NCBI RefSeq assembly: GCF_042853465.1
Contig: NZ_AP031497.1
Coordinates: 3,658,001 to 3,722,000, forward strand
Length of the DNA stretch: 64,000 nucleotides
Direction of reading: 5' to 3'
From: Simiduia litorea
GTDB lineage: Bacteria > Pseudomonadota > Gammaproteobacteria > Pseudomonadales > Cellvibrionaceae
Position 1 is the stretch's first letter. Each line of letters starts with the position of its first letter. Both the position numbers and the translations under genes were made by a program. A model generated the notes under the pieces. The model ran no database searches. It was not told the DNA's origin and was given only the letters and a program-made list of their open reading frames with translations. Below are positions 16,300 to 25,714 of the stretch, one piece after another.

Positions 16300-17201
16300 G
16301 ACACATTCCTTTTCAGACCAAGCCGCAACTCAATCAAGGTGGAAATTAACGCATTAATATTGGGCGCTGGGCAAACGGATAGGTTGCCAGGCAGAGCGGC
16401 AAGATCGCCCTTTTGCATAGCGCGAGCCAAGGCTGGGTGCTGTAACACCTCGTGCGCGACCGAAAAATGTTCTGCCGCCACTTGATCGACAATAAGTAAA
16501 TCTGGCGGGTTCAATACCAGCTTTTCTAAATTCACGCTGGCAAAACCCTGAATGCCCTGCTGCACGGCCCAGTTTTGGAAGCCGGCCAAAGTCAGTAGTT
16601 CATCTTCTAAGGTGCCACCGCCTGGGGCTATGTGATTGGGGCCCAACATCAACGCGCTGGGTTTTGCGCTGTTTGGGGTGCGCCGATTCTCTGCCTGCAG
16701 CTGTGCTTTGCGTACTTGCCAGTGCTGGGAAAACGACAGTAACGCCGGCGGGCTATCCAAGATCTCCGCCATACGCGCAAGGTGCGCATCGATATCGGCG
16801 AGCTTTTGCGGCAAAGGCACACGCACCACGGGGTAGCCCAGCGCCAGCAGCAGCTCAATGGCCTCGCGTGCACCATATTCCCCCGCCAACACCAGTCGCG
16901 GCTGCAAGGGTATGATCTCTTCCACTAGGCCGTGATTGCGATGCAGCCCTTGGGCCTGAAGGGCCAGCGGCGACATGAGCGGATTATCGGCAAAGTAAGT
17001 AACACTGGTTATCTGATCTCGCTCGGCAAAGCGAAGCAGCATTTGATCAACACAAAGATTGACGCTAACTAAACCACCCGATGCGCTAGCCAGAGGATTT
17101 GATACACCCGTAATGGGCTCGGCTTGGCTAAAGTTGGCTGCCAAGCCACTGCTCAAGATAAAAACAAGGCTTGCCCACAGCGAGGGCTGTAAGCAACTCA
17201 C
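16296..17201 (-). CDS. Periplasmic binding protein of iron/B12 importer (BtuF-like)
   Basis: 301 residues from a GTG at 17201, one base after the Kazal gene stop. A signal peptide of about 27 residues is followed by the class III helical-backbone binding-protein pattern: VSVNLCVDQMLLRFA, ITSVTYFADNP, LVEEIIPLQPRLVLAGEYGA and PPDLLIVDQ. Ligand could be heme, siderophore or corrinoid; no riboswitch or Fur box upstream decides it. Confidence 0.82.
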   Translation of the reverse strand: MSCLQPSLWASLVFILSSGLAANFSQAEPITGVSNPLASASGGLVSVNLCVDQMLLRFAERDQITSVTYFADNPLMSPLALQAQGLHRNHGLVEEIIPLQPRLVLAGEYGAREAIELLLALGYPVVRVPLPQKLADIDAHLARMAEILDSPPALLSFSQHWQVRKAQLQAENRRTPNSAKPSALMLGPNHIAPGGGTLEDELLTLAGFQNWAVQQGIQGFASVNLEKLVLNPPDLLIVDQVAAEHFSVAHEVLQHPALARAMQKGDLAALPGNLSVCPAPNINALISTLIELRLGLKRNVS

Positions 17202-17202
17202 C

Positions 17203-17520
17203 TTATTCAGTCGCAGCGCCGGAGCACTCGCCTTTAGTCCAACGGGTCAGCCCCATGCTTGCCGCACGACAGGCATTACTGTGAGTCTTACCGTCACAGC
17301 CACAGACTGGGGTGTAATCCATGGTGCACATGCGCTTTGTATCAATTTTATTAACATCGATACACTCAACAACCTCAGTGACTGGCGGCTTCTCTAGTGG
17401 GTTATCCGCACTCACAGCGGTCTGGGCAATAGGCGCTCGCTCTTGACCACAGGCACTAAGGCCAAGTGCCAACACCAGTAGCGCGATGATTGAGGCGGTG
17501 GAAAAAATTGTTTTGAACAT
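17203..17520 (-). CDS. Kazal-type inhibitor-like lipoprotein
   Basis: 105 residues. A lipoprotein signal ends in LGLSAC (Cys about 24). After a linker comes a single Kazal domain with six Cys: ECIDV, MCTMDYTPVCGCDGKTHSNAC and WTKGEC. Kazal domains are tight inhibitors of serine proteases; in bacteria they are mostly uncharacterised. It would sit on the outer membrane. Placement as the first gene of an importer run, one base from the binding-protein start, is unusual. GGGTACCCTCCC-type sequence upstream gives an AGGGAGGG ribosome site. Confidence 0.82.
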   Translation of the reverse strand: MFKTIFSTASIIALLVLALGLSACGQERAPIAQTAVSADNPLEKPPVTEVVECIDVNKIDTKRMCTMDYTPVCGCDGKTHSNACRAASMGLTRWTKGECSGAATE

Positions 17521-17649
17521 GGGTACCCTCCCTAAGTGTGCGTCATTATAGGGATAGGCCTACGCCAGTTAAAAGCGACATTTCACAGAAGGCTTAATCA
17601 AAGGCGGCTACACTTTAACTCTGTTGGTCAAAATGCTCAGGTAGACAAG

Positions 17650-18018
17650 ATGGATAAGCACCAAGAGCGCCGGCGTTTCGTACGCGTTGCTTTCCAGGAG
17701 CCGGTACTCCTCTCGCAAAATGGCAACACATGGCCATGCGAACTAATCGACATATCTCTCAAGGGCGCGCTTTTGCAGCCCTCAGCGGATTGCACCCCTA
17801 TAGCCAATGAAGCATTAACCCTGACCCTGGCGCTAGATGAAAACAACGCCATTCAAATGATCGGCTCCTTGATTCACCAGCAAGATGAGCTACTCGGCTT
17901 ATATTGCGAGCGAATAGACATAGATAGCATGGCGCACCTGAGAAAGCTGATAGAATTGAACACCGGCGACCCAAGCGCGGCGGAACGAGAGTTCAAACGC
18001 TTAGGGCAGGTAGATTAA
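17650..18018 (+). CDS. PilZ domain protein (first of two)
   Basis: 122 residues from ATG 17650; the frame is open further upstream but without a ribosome site. The c-di-GMP-binding signature is present: ERRRFVRV near 6-13 (RxxxR) and DISLKGA near 33-39 (DxSxxG). A single-domain PilZ protein, so probably an adapter that changes partner binding on sensing c-di-GMP. It resembles the next PilZ gene, 106 bases downstream. Confidence 0.87.
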   Translation: MDKHQERRRFVRVAFQEPVLLSQNGNTWPCELIDISLKGALLQPSADCTPIANEALTLTLALDENNAIQMIGSLIHQQDELLGLYCERIDIDSMAHLRKLIELNTGDPSAAEREFKRLGQVD

Positions 18019-18124
18019 CGGTTAAACATTCAATGTATCGGAACACGGCTTTTTTGGTACTATAGTGCAATGCTGTGCCAGCCACCCCGTCTTATTGGGG
18101 CAGATGACGATAAAGGTATGAAGT

Positions 18125-18511
18125 ATGACATTCACTGGAACTGAAGGGCGGGAACGCCGCTACTTCCCGCGGGTTAGCTACCGCGCTTACGCAACCTTAA
18201 CCACCACCCAGACAAAATTCGACGTACATATCGTGGACGTGTCTTTTAACGGTGCCTTAGCGGCACTGATTCGCCCGCATACTCTGTCACCAGGCGAAGA
18301 GATTATCTTGGCCATTGAAGCCAGCGAAGGCAACCTGATCAAAATGCAGGGTAAATTGGCGCACCAGAGAGATCACCTGCTGGGTATCGAATGCCGCGCA
18401 CTGGGTATCGACAATCAAGCGAGACTGCGCGAACTCCTGAAGAAGGAATCAGAGCGCCAAAATGAACGCAGCGTCAAAGCCATGATGGATGACCACGACC
18501 AACGCAGCTAG
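18125..18511 (+). CDS. PilZ domain protein (second of two)
   Basis: 128 residues; RERRYFPRVSY near 10-20 and DVSFNGA near 38-44 form the c-di-GMP site, and the C-terminus is a charged helix (LLKKESERQNERS). Shares layout and the LLG(L/I)xCxxxxID block with the upstream PilZ, so the pair probably arose by duplication. Soluble, no signal peptide. Confidence 0.87.
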   Translation: MTFTGTEGRERRYFPRVSYRAYATLTTTQTKFDVHIVDVSFNGALAALIRPHTLSPGEEIILAIEASEGNLIKMQGKLAHQRDHLLGIECRALGIDNQARLRELLKKESERQNERSVKAMMDDHDQRS

Positions 18512-18617
18512 CACTTGCGCCCACTGTGACCTACCCCACCTCCACGCGCCGAATTGATTTCACGCAAAAAACCCCGCGCGCGATTCTGCTAAGATGGCCT
18601 CTCATTTTGGGGGCTAC

Positions 18618-19349
18618 ATGCACACACTGATTTTGTTACTTTTGCTGCTATTGGCATTACCTAGCCAAGCAAGCGAGCTACGCATCGCCGTCGCAAGCAA
18701 TTTCAGGCCCGCTCTGGAACAACTGGCGCCACTGTTCACCCAACAACACCAAGTAGTGGTCAAACTCAGTTCCGGCGCCTCCGGACAACTGGTGGCGCAA
18801 ATTCAGCAGGGCGCGCCCTTCGATCTTTTTTTGTCTGCCGACAGCCACTATCCTCAACACCTCTATCGCCAAGGCTTAACGGAGAAACCCATAACCTATG
18901 CGCGCGGAAGATTGCTACTAATTGGCGATAAACCTGCAGCCAGCGAGCAAGCTTTGCTCGCGCGCGCAACACGAATCGGCTTCGCCAACCCTGAACTTGC
19001 CCCCTATGGCGCGGCTGCCAAGCAGGTACTACAAATATTGCACCGTTGGCCCGCGGCAAAAACACAAATTTACGCACAGGCAACAAACATTTCCCAAGTT
19101 CAACAGTGGTATGAAACTGGGCAATTAGACGCAGCCTTCGTGGCTGCGTCATTAGCGCGAGACCAATACCCGGCGCAATTTGATCTGACAAAAACGTTCA
19201 ATCTCGCGCTCGAACAACAAGCCGTGCTACTAAAGCGCAGCCATCAACCAGCGGTAGCCAATCAATTCTTAGCATTTTTACAACAACCGCAGGTGCAACA
19301 TTTACTGGTAAATTTAGGCTACCAAGCCGTTGCGCGGGGCAACCCATAA
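18618..19349 (+). CDS. modA: Molybdate-binding periplasmic protein
   Basis: 243 residues from ATG 18618, with GGGGG six bases upstream; an earlier ATG at 18594 would add eight residues. Signal peptide MHTLILLLLLLLALPSQA-S. The mature start ELRIAVASNFRPALEQLAP and VVKLSSGASGQLVAQIQQGAPFDLFLSADSHYP are ModA features whose Ser and Ala backbone contacts bind the oxyanion; GAAAKQVL and Q..NISQVQQWYETGQLD follow. Overlaps modB by one base, so it is the first gene of modABC. Confidence 0.93.
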   Translation: MHTLILLLLLLLALPSQASELRIAVASNFRPALEQLAPLFTQQHQVVVKLSSGASGQLVAQIQQGAPFDLFLSADSHYPQHLYRQGLTEKPITYARGRLLLIGDKPAASEQALLARATRIGFANPELAPYGAAAKQVLQILHRWPAAKTQIYAQATNISQVQQWYETGQLDAAFVAASLARDQYPAQFDLTKTFNLALEQQAVLLKRSHQPAVANQFLAFLQQPQVQHLLVNLGYQAVARGNP

Positions 19350-20026
19350 TGCAGCTCGGGAGCGATGCCATCAGCGCCATCTTACTCACACTTGAACTGG
19401 CGCTATTTAGCACCGCCGCGCTGATGCTACTAGCGACACCCCTTGCTTGGTGGCTGCAAAGTTCGCGTTCGCGCGGCGCGCGCGTGGTAGAAATTATCGT
19501 GGCATTGCCGCTCGTCTTACCCCCCACGGTGATTGGTTTTTATTTATTAATCGCCTTTTCGCCCAATCACTGGCTAGGCGCACAATGGCTAGCGATAACC
19601 GGCTCAACCCTCGCCTTTTCTTTTCTTGGTCTCGTTATCGGCTCGATGATTTACTCGCTGCCTTTTGTCGTACAACCCTTGCAAACAGCCTTTGCACAAC
19701 TGGATAAAAAGTTACTAGAAATGGCCCAGGTGCAAGGTTTGAACTACTGGCAACAATTTAGCCAAATTATTTTTCCGCTCTGCCAACGGGGCTTTATTGG
19801 CGCCTTTGTTTTGGGCTTCGCCCATACCTTGGGAGAATTTGGTGTGGTACTGATGATTGGCGGCAACATTCCCGACCAAACCCGGGTCGCCTCTATCGCT
19901 ATCTTCGATGCCGTAGAGCGCCTAGATTATGCCCAAGCCCATCAACTATCGGCGGTGATGTTGATTATCGCGGTACTGGCGCTAACGGTTTTATATTGGC
20001 GTAAAGGCTCACACCATGCCCGCTGA
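19349..20026 (+). CDS. modB: Molybdate ABC transporter permease
   Basis: 225 residues with five transmembrane helices. The family blocks PLVLPPTVIGFYLLIAF and GFAHTLGEFGVVLMIGGNIP are present; the latter is the EAA loop contacting the ATPase. Its end overlaps modC by 11 bases. Confidence 0.93.
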   Translation: MQLGSDAISAILLTLELALFSTAALMLLATPLAWWLQSSRSRGARVVEIIVALPLVLPPTVIGFYLLIAFSPNHWLGAQWLAITGSTLAFSFLGLVIGSMIYSLPFVVQPLQTAFAQLDKKLLEMAQVQGLNYWQQFSQIIFPLCQRGFIGAFVLGFAHTLGEFGVVLMIGGNIPDQTRVASIAIFDAVERLDYAQAHQLSAVMLIIAVLALTVLYWRKGSHHAR

Positions 20027-21083
20027 TCACTGGCATATTCGCCTCAACGGTACCCACTGCAGCCACGCACTGGATTTACCGAGCAGAGGTATCACCGCCA
20101 TCTTTGGTGAATCGGGTTCAGGGAAAACCAGCTTACTGAGAGCGCTAGCCGGTTTAGATCGCGTGCCCGGCGATATTTATTTTAATCAACACTGCTGGCA
20201 ATCCGCCGAGCAATATCTCGCGCCAAAAGCGAGAAAACTGGCCATGGCGTTTCAAGAACCGCGCCTACTGCCGCATAAAAATGTTGTAGACAACATTTTT
20301 TTAGGCAACACGGCGCAAGCCAATGCCGCGACAGAAATTGTCTTTTCTGAACTCAATATCACACCACTTACCAATCAGCGCGCCGGGCAACTTTCCGGCG
20401 GCGAACAACATCGCGTCGCACTGGCCCGCGCCCTATTACAACCCAGCCAAGTGATATTGCTGGACGAGCCCCTCACAGGTTTAGATCAACAACGTCGGCG
20501 CAGGGCAATTCAATTAATCAAGACCACCGCCTTCAACAAACCGATTTTATTAGTCACCCATCAACTGGATGAGTTACTCGCGCTGGCCGACCACCTGGTG
20601 CTGATGGATAAATCTCAATCGGTGAGTGGCAACCTCGATGATCTGGTCAATCACCCCATACTGATCCAACAGCGCGGTCACGAGTGCAGCATTTTGAGAG
20701 GTTACTGCGTCGAGCGCGATGCCAACACGAGCATTTTGGATTTAGGCTCGGGTAATCAGCTCAGACTGATCAGCCATGCAATGGCAAACCCACAAACCTA
20801 TCAACGCTTAGCGATTGATGCGCGCGATGTGAGCATTTGCTTAAGCAAAGCGACGGACTCCAGTATTCTAAATATTTTGCCGGCAACCATCCGTCAACTA
20901 ACACCGACGAGCGATGGAGCCTGCGCCGTAACACTAACCGTCGGCGAGCAAGTATTGCGCGCATTGGTATCTGCTTACTCGGCAAAAAATCTTTCGCTGA
21001 CAATAGGTAAACAAGTATATGCGCAGATTAAGGGCACTATTGCGCTAGCCGACAACACGCCCACTAAACCACAACACGATTAG
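20016..21083 (+). CDS. modC: Molybdate ABC transporter ATPase
   Basis: 355 residues: Walker A GESGSGKTSLLR (about 31-42), signature QLSGGEQHRVAL (about 126-137), Walker B VILLDEPLTGLD (about 147-158), H-loop LVTHQ. The C-terminal 120 residues form the Mop oxyanion-binding domain (SSILNILPATIRQL). Powers molybdate uptake for molybdenum cofactor. No Moco riboswitch or ModE box was recognised before modA. Confidence 0.92.
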   Translation: MPADHWHIRLNGTHCSHALDLPSRGITAIFGESGSGKTSLLRALAGLDRVPGDIYFNQHCWQSAEQYLAPKARKLAMAFQEPRLLPHKNVVDNIFLGNTAQANAATEIVFSELNITPLTNQRAGQLSGGEQHRVALARALLQPSQVILLDEPLTGLDQQRRRRAIQLIKTTAFNKPILLVTHQLDELLALADHLVLMDKSQSVSGNLDDLVNHPILIQQRGHECSILRGYCVERDANTSILDLGSGNQLRLISHAMANPQTYQRLAIDARDVSICLSKATDSSILNILPATIRQLTPTSDGACAVTLTVGEQVLRALVSAYSAKNLSLTIGKQVYAQIKGTIALADNTPTKPQHD

Positions 21084-21130
21084 TTAACCGATTCGCCACC
21101 TGCACCCGCATCAGTTTACAGCAGGCAAAA

Positions 21131-21153
21131 AAAACCGGCCTAAGCCGGTTTTT
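21131..21153. terminator. Bidirectional terminator between modC and typA
   Basis: AACCGGC-CTAA-GCCGGTT flanked by A8 on the left and T-run on the right, so it can end both convergent transcripts. Confidence 0.88.
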
Positions 21154-21173
21154 AATACTGCGCTAATACAACC

Positions 21174-22982
21174 TTACTTTTTCGAACGCTTGCGCTCGTT
21201 TTCAGTCAGTAACTTTTTGCGCAAGCGAATGCTCATTGGCGTTACTTCAACCAACTCGTCATCCTCGATAAATTCCAAGGCCTGCTCAAGTGTGTGGCGC
21301 ACTGGCGGTGACAAGGTCAGGGCTTCATCGGTACCCGAGGCGCGCACGTTGGTGAGCTGTTTAGCTTTCGTGGGGTTTACTACTAGATCGTTGCCACGGC
21401 TATGCAGACCAACAATTTGACCTTCGTACACTTCAACCGCGGCGCCCAGGAACAGACGTCCACGATCTTGTAGTGGGTACAAACCGTAGGCTAAGGTTTT
21501 GCCTTTCACCATGGATACCAACACACCGTTGATACGCTTCGCCACTTCACCATCTTTCACGGGGCCATAGTGATCAAAGATGCTGGTCATGATGCCTGAA
21601 CCCGATGTCAGCGTCAGGAACAAACCGCGGAAACCAATCAAACCACGCGACGGCGCCATGAACTCTAACTTCACACGACCTTGGCCATCGGGTTCCATGT
21701 TTGTGAGCTCGGCTTTACGCAAACCTAACTCAGACATGATGGCGCCTTGATGCTGCTCTTCAACATCAATCACCACTTGTTCGAAGGGCTCCATGATCAC
21801 GCCATCAATTTCTTTCTGAATAACTTCAGGGCGTGACACACCGAGCTCAAAACCTTCGCGGCGCATGTTTTCAATCAACACAGACAAGTGCAATTCACCG
21901 CGGCCTGACACGATAAATTTATCGGCCGTGTCGCCCTGCTTAACGCGCAGCGCCACGTTGTGAATCAACTCCTGATCCAAGCGATCTTTGATATTGCGCG
22001 AGGTCACGAACTTACCTTCTTTACCAGCGAAGGGTGAATCGTTCACTTGGAAGGTCATGCTCACGGTTGGTTCGTCAACCATCAGCGCCGGCATGGCTTC
22101 AACCGCCTGTGGGTTACACACGGTGTCTGAAATATTTAAGCCTTCGATACCGGTGATACAAACGATGTCGCCGGCGAAAGCTTGTGGCACTTCAACACGC
22201 TCAAGACCGTGGTAGCCCATCACCTGTAAAATTTTACCTTTGCGCTGTTTGCCATCGATACCGACCACAACCACCTGCTCGTTGGTTTTGATGCTACCGC
22301 GGGTAATACGGCCCACACCGATAACACCCACATAGGAGTTGTAATCCAGTGCGGAAATTTGCATTTGCAGCGGGCCTTCGCGATCAACCGCTGGCGGCTT
22401 CACTTTATCGACGATCAACTGGAACAAGGGCGTCATATCTTCGGCCATATTGTCCAGTTCCATACCGGCAATTCCGTTTAACGCCGAGGCGTAAATCACG
22501 GGGAAATCCAATTGTTCATCGGTGCCACCTAAGCGATCGAACAGGTCAAACACCTGATCCATAACCCAATCTGGGCGCGCACCTGGGCGATCCACCTTGT
22601 TGATCACGACGATGGGGTTCAAACCTTTTTCGAACGCCTTTGAGGTTACGAAACGGGTTTGTGGCATGGGGCCATCTACCGCATCGACCAGCAAACACAC
22701 ACAGTCAACCATGGACAGCACACGCTCCACTTCACCGCCGAAATCGGCGTGTCCTGGGGTGTCCACGATGTTAATGTGGTAGCCATTCCACTCGATGGCG
22801 GTGTTTTTCGCCAGAATGGTAATACCGCGCTCACGCTCTTGGTCGTTTGAGTCCATGATGCGCTCGGTGCCTGCACTCTTGCGATCGAGGGTACCGGACT
22901 GGCTCAACAGCTTGTCCACAAGGGTGGTCTTGCCATGGTCAACGTGGGCGATGATGGCAATATTACGTAGTTTCTCGATCAC
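21174..22982 (-). CDS. typA: Ribosome-binding GTPase TypA/BipA
   Basis: 602 residues from GTG 22982 (VIEKLRNIAIIAHVDHGKTT), the standard length; a longer frame to 23018 adds a hydrophobic stretch not found in the family. G1 AHVDHGKTT, G3 DTPGHADF and G4 NKVDRPGA are intact. Domain order is GTPase, beta-barrel, two alpha/beta domains and the TypA-specific C-terminus (LYPLQDRGRLFLGAAVEVYEG). It acts in ribosome assembly and stress or cold adaptation. Confidence 0.96.
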   Translation of the reverse strand: MIEKLRNIAIIAHVDHGKTTLVDKLLSQSGTLDRKSAGTERIMDSNDQERERGITILAKNTAIEWNGYHINIVDTPGHADFGGEVERVLSMVDCVCLLVDAVDGPMPQTRFVTSKAFEKGLNPIVVINKVDRPGARPDWVMDQVFDLFDRLGGTDEQLDFPVIYASALNGIAGMELDNMAEDMTPLFQLIVDKVKPPAVDREGPLQMQISALDYNSYVGVIGVGRITRGSIKTNEQVVVVGIDGKQRKGKILQVMGYHGLERVEVPQAFAGDIVCITGIEGLNISDTVCNPQAVEAMPALMVDEPTVSMTFQVNDSPFAGKEGKFVTSRNIKDRLDQELIHNVALRVKQGDTADKFIVSGRGELHLSVLIENMRREGFELGVSRPEVIQKEIDGVIMEPFEQVVIDVEEQHQGAIMSELGLRKAELTNMEPDGQGRVKLEFMAPSRGLIGFRGLFLTLTSGSGIMTSIFDHYGPVKDGEVAKRINGVLVSMVKGKTLAYGLYPLQDRGRLFLGAAVEVYEGQIVGLHSRGNDLVVNPTKAKQLTNVRASGTDEALTLSPPVRHTLEQALEFIEDDELVEVTPMSIRLRKKLLTENERKRSKK

Positions 22983-23139
22983 AACAGGAGTCTCTTGAAA
23001 AATAAGGATGTAAAACAAAGGGCGCGCATTATACCGGTGTCAGTGCTCAATAAACAGTCAGCAATGCAATGAATGTGAAAATTGAAGTTTGGCGCCCCAT
23101 GCATCTAGACTGTAAGCACTCCAAACTAAAGGCTGAGCT

Positions 23140-23967
23140 TTGACGCATAGAACCCCTGATTCAATCCAATCCACGCAAGGCTGGAGCGCACAACTACTCG
23201 CCAGCACTGCGCTCCTCTCGATGCTTTGGACGACAGCCGCCACCAGCGCCGAACCGCTCATTTACAACTTTGTTAAGCTGCCGCCCTTCCAGTACCAACC
23301 AGACCAACCTGGGAGCGAAGCCGCGGGCGTGACCATCGACTTGCTACGCGCCGCGGCGGGCGACATCGATTTACCCCTGACCTACCAACAAATACCGCGT
23401 CAACGGCTGATCAATGCGGCCAACACGGGGCAGATGCAGATCTCACTGGTTAGCAGCTTATTCATTGCACCTATGCGATCGCATTACCTGTGCAGTAACA
23501 AAGCGCTCACCCAGGTAAAGCCGACGCTCTACATCAACCAGCAGCTACACCCCAACATATCGGGCCCGAGCGACCTAACCGACGAGTTAGTCTACGCGCC
23601 TTATTCAACCAGCAGCAGCCTACTCACGCTGCTACCGGCCAGCATTAAGCACGACGACAGCCATCGAGATACAGTGGTTAGCAGCCTATTTAGCAAGCGC
23701 CGCGCTGGCCTAGTGGTGAATTTTAGAGAAAACATGCACATGCTTCTGCAGCGCTCGCCGCCAAACTTTCCCTACCGTAGCGTCGAACTGGTGGCGCTCG
23801 ATATCCTGCTGTGTATCAACAAAGGGATCGATAACCATGAAGTCATTCATCAATCGCTCGAGCGCGCACTACTGCGTGTTGCCAACAGCAGCCTAGGCCA
23901 AGCGATTTATAGCAAACATCAATTACAGTTAGAGTTCATCGCCGCGCCAACAGCCCCTACAAACTGA
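23140..23967 (+). CDS. Periplasmic solute-binding-like protein
   Basis: 275 residues from TTG 23140 with AAAGG at a proper distance. An N-terminal signal-like helix (LLASTALLSMLWTTAATSA, about 18-36) is followed by LIYNFVKLPPFQYQP, AAGVTIDLLRAAAG and LINAANTGQMQISLVSS, the pattern of family 3 binding proteins. No permease is adjacent, so the ligand is unknown. It is the second stand-alone protein of this kind in the window (see 11259-12047); the sequences are too diverged to call them a recent duplicate. Confidence 0.7.
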   Translation: MTHRTPDSIQSTQGWSAQLLASTALLSMLWTTAATSAEPLIYNFVKLPPFQYQPDQPGSEAAGVTIDLLRAAAGDIDLPLTYQQIPRQRLINAANTGQMQISLVSSLFIAPMRSHYLCSNKALTQVKPTLYINQQLHPNISGPSDLTDELVYAPYSTSSSLLTLLPASIKHDDSHRDTVVSSLFSKRRAGLVVNFRENMHMLLQRSPPNFPYRSVELVALDILLCINKGIDNHEVIHQSLERALLRVANSSLGQAIYSKHQLQLEFIAAPTAPTN

Positions 23968-23997
23968 CTTTGATACGAGCGAGCTAGCCACCAACCC

Positions 23998-25482
23998 TTA
24001 GGACTGCAGTGCACAGCCAGCGGCCTGCCTGTCGGGCCGATAAACCCCAACATTGCTAAAGCCTGCATCTTTTAGATGCTCGGCATGCAATTGACTCATC
24101 ACACCTTTATCGCAGTACAGCAAATATTGACGGCTCGCATCTAGGCTGGAGAAACGGGTATTCAAACTGAAAAATGGAATTTTTTGCACGTCCACATTGG
24201 CTAAGCGCAGTGGCCGCAACTCTTCTTCGTTGGGGTGGCGAATATCGATGACCACACTGTTGCCTGCCTCGGTCACCACATCAACATTGACGACCGTTGT
24301 CTCTAAATCGGCCACAACATCCTGTATAAACTGAGTATTTCGGGTGTTCACCGCCTGCTCGAGAATATCAAAATCAAATTTCGCCTCTGCCGCCAACACC
24401 TTTTCCATTTTGGCTTTGGTGGTTGGTTTTACAGAGATAACGCCACAGTATTCAGGCATGGAAGCGGCAAAGTCTTCGGTGCCGATCGCGCGAGATATGT
24501 CGATAATATCGCCCTTATCCATGACGATCAGCGGGCGCAAGACCAGCGTATCGGTCACGGCATCAATAGCCGCCAAATTGGGTAAGGTTTGACTCGATAC
24601 TTGGGCCACTGCTTCGCCCGTGACTAACGCCTGAATATCCAACGCCGCCGCCACCTTGCTCGCGGCGCGCAACATCATGCGCTTGAGTACAACGCCCATA
24701 TAGGAGTTGTCTACATTTTGTAAAATTTCACTGATCACACCTTCGAACGGCACGGTGACAAATTTAACTGGGTGCGACGAGCCATATTTGTTCCAAAGAA
24801 AGAAAGCCACCTCCTTCACCCCCAACTCGTGCGCTCGACCACCCAAGTTGAAGAAACAGTAGTGGGTGCGAATACCGCGCTTAATCATCAAATAGCTGGC
24901 GACGGTAGAATCAAAGCCACCGGAGATCAAAGACAATACCCCCTCTTGCGAGCCGATGGGGAATCCACCAAGCCCCGGCGTCTGCTCCTCAATGACATAT
25001 AAATTGTCATCGCGAATTTCGATTTTAACCACCACATCCGGATTCTTTAGCTTCACACCCTTGGCACCGGAATGCTGGTTCAAGCCACCCCCGACATAGC
25101 GCTCTACATCAATGGAAGAGAACGCGTGGCTGCCGGTACGCTTGGCACGCACACAAAAGGTTTTACCTTCGAGCAAGGGCCCCCACACCGACAGGGTTTT
25201 CTCGAATACGTCGTGCATATCGCCGAGAGGAAAGGGCTGCACGCGGACAAAATTGGCAATACCTGGGGTGCGCGCCAATACATCGCTAATGCGCGCGGAC
25301 AACAACGCATCGTCGCCAGGCGCCAGCACTTCGATCTTTTCCCAATCCCGCTCAACCTTAATGCCGGTATCTACCTGCACCAATTGAGAGCGCAAGTTGT
25401 CACGCAACTGTTTTATGAAGCGCTTGCGCACTGGCGGGCTTTTAATGGTGATTTCAGGGAAAAGCTTAACGATAAAATGCAT
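23998..25482 (-). CDS. thiI: tRNA 4-thiouridine synthetase / thiamine sulfur transferase
   Basis: 494 residues with all domains of the long form: an N-terminal ferredoxin-like and THUMP region (1-165), the PP-loop SGGFDSTVASYLMIKRG (about 190-206) that adenylates U8 of tRNA, the YCGVISVKPTTKAK segment with the disulfide Cys (about 347), and a C-terminal rhodanese domain with YLLYCDKGVMSQLHAEHL (catalytic Cys about 459). The rhodanese allows sulfur delivery to both tRNA and thiazole synthesis. Monocistronic, divergent from glnA. Confidence 0.96.
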   Translation of the reverse strand: MHFIVKLFPEITIKSPPVRKRFIKQLRDNLRSQLVQVDTGIKVERDWEKIEVLAPGDDALLSARISDVLARTPGIANFVRVQPFPLGDMHDVFEKTLSVWGPLLEGKTFCVRAKRTGSHAFSSIDVERYVGGGLNQHSGAKGVKLKNPDVVVKIEIRDDNLYVIEEQTPGLGGFPIGSQEGVLSLISGGFDSTVASYLMIKRGIRTHYCFFNLGGRAHELGVKEVAFFLWNKYGSSHPVKFVTVPFEGVISEILQNVDNSYMGVVLKRMMLRAASKVAAALDIQALVTGEAVAQVSSQTLPNLAAIDAVTDTLVLRPLIVMDKGDIIDISRAIGTEDFAASMPEYCGVISVKPTTKAKMEKVLAAEAKFDFDILEQAVNTRNTQFIQDVVADLETTVVNVDVVTEAGNSVVIDIRHPNEEELRPLRLANVDVQKIPFFSLNTRFSSLDASRQYLLYCDKGVMSQLHAEHLKDAGFSNVGVYRPDRQAAGCALQS

Positions 25483-25597
25483 GGGGACTCCACGCCACCC
25501 ATCATGGTGGTGGCCTAAGGTTTTACGGGGTGCGCATTATACATAGGCACGACAGTTCGACTAAACACTCATTTCGTCCCACCCAAACACTCAGCGA

Positions 25598-25642
25598 GCG
25601 CCATATTGGTGCGCACCGAAAAGAAGCGCACCAAAACGGGTC
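25598..25642 (+). promoter_or_regulatory. Candidate NtrC enhancer sites for glnA
   Basis: GCGCCATATTGGTGC at 25598-25612 matches the NtrC consensus GCACCA-N3-TGGTGC at 11 of 12 fixed positions. A weaker second site GCACCAAAACGGGTC lies at 25628-25642. They sit about 100-130 bases upstream of the sigma-54 element. Confidence 0.65.
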
Positions 25643-25714
25643 GCCAAACACCCAAAACCCGCTCTGCCTTTGCGCTAACAGCCTTATAAACTGGCACTTT
25701 AATCCAAAACAGTT

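Noticed and set aside
17521..17640. Cobalamin riboswitch upstream of the BtuF/C/D-like genes
   Set aside because: The leader is short and no B12-box-like sequence is visible.
22983..23018. Longer TypA start at 23018
   Set aside because: Adds a hydrophobic stretch absent from the family; GTG 22982 gives the conserved VIEKLRNIAIIAHVDHG start.
25606..25634. Inverted repeat TTGGTGCGC / GCGCACCAA as a separate repressor operator
   Set aside because: Its halves are parts of the two NtrC-like sites in opposite orientation; no other regulator is needed to explain it.
25691..25706. TGGCAC at 25692 as the -24 element of glnA
   Set aside because: No TTGC at the required spacing; the element at 25715-25731 has exact GG-N10-GC.
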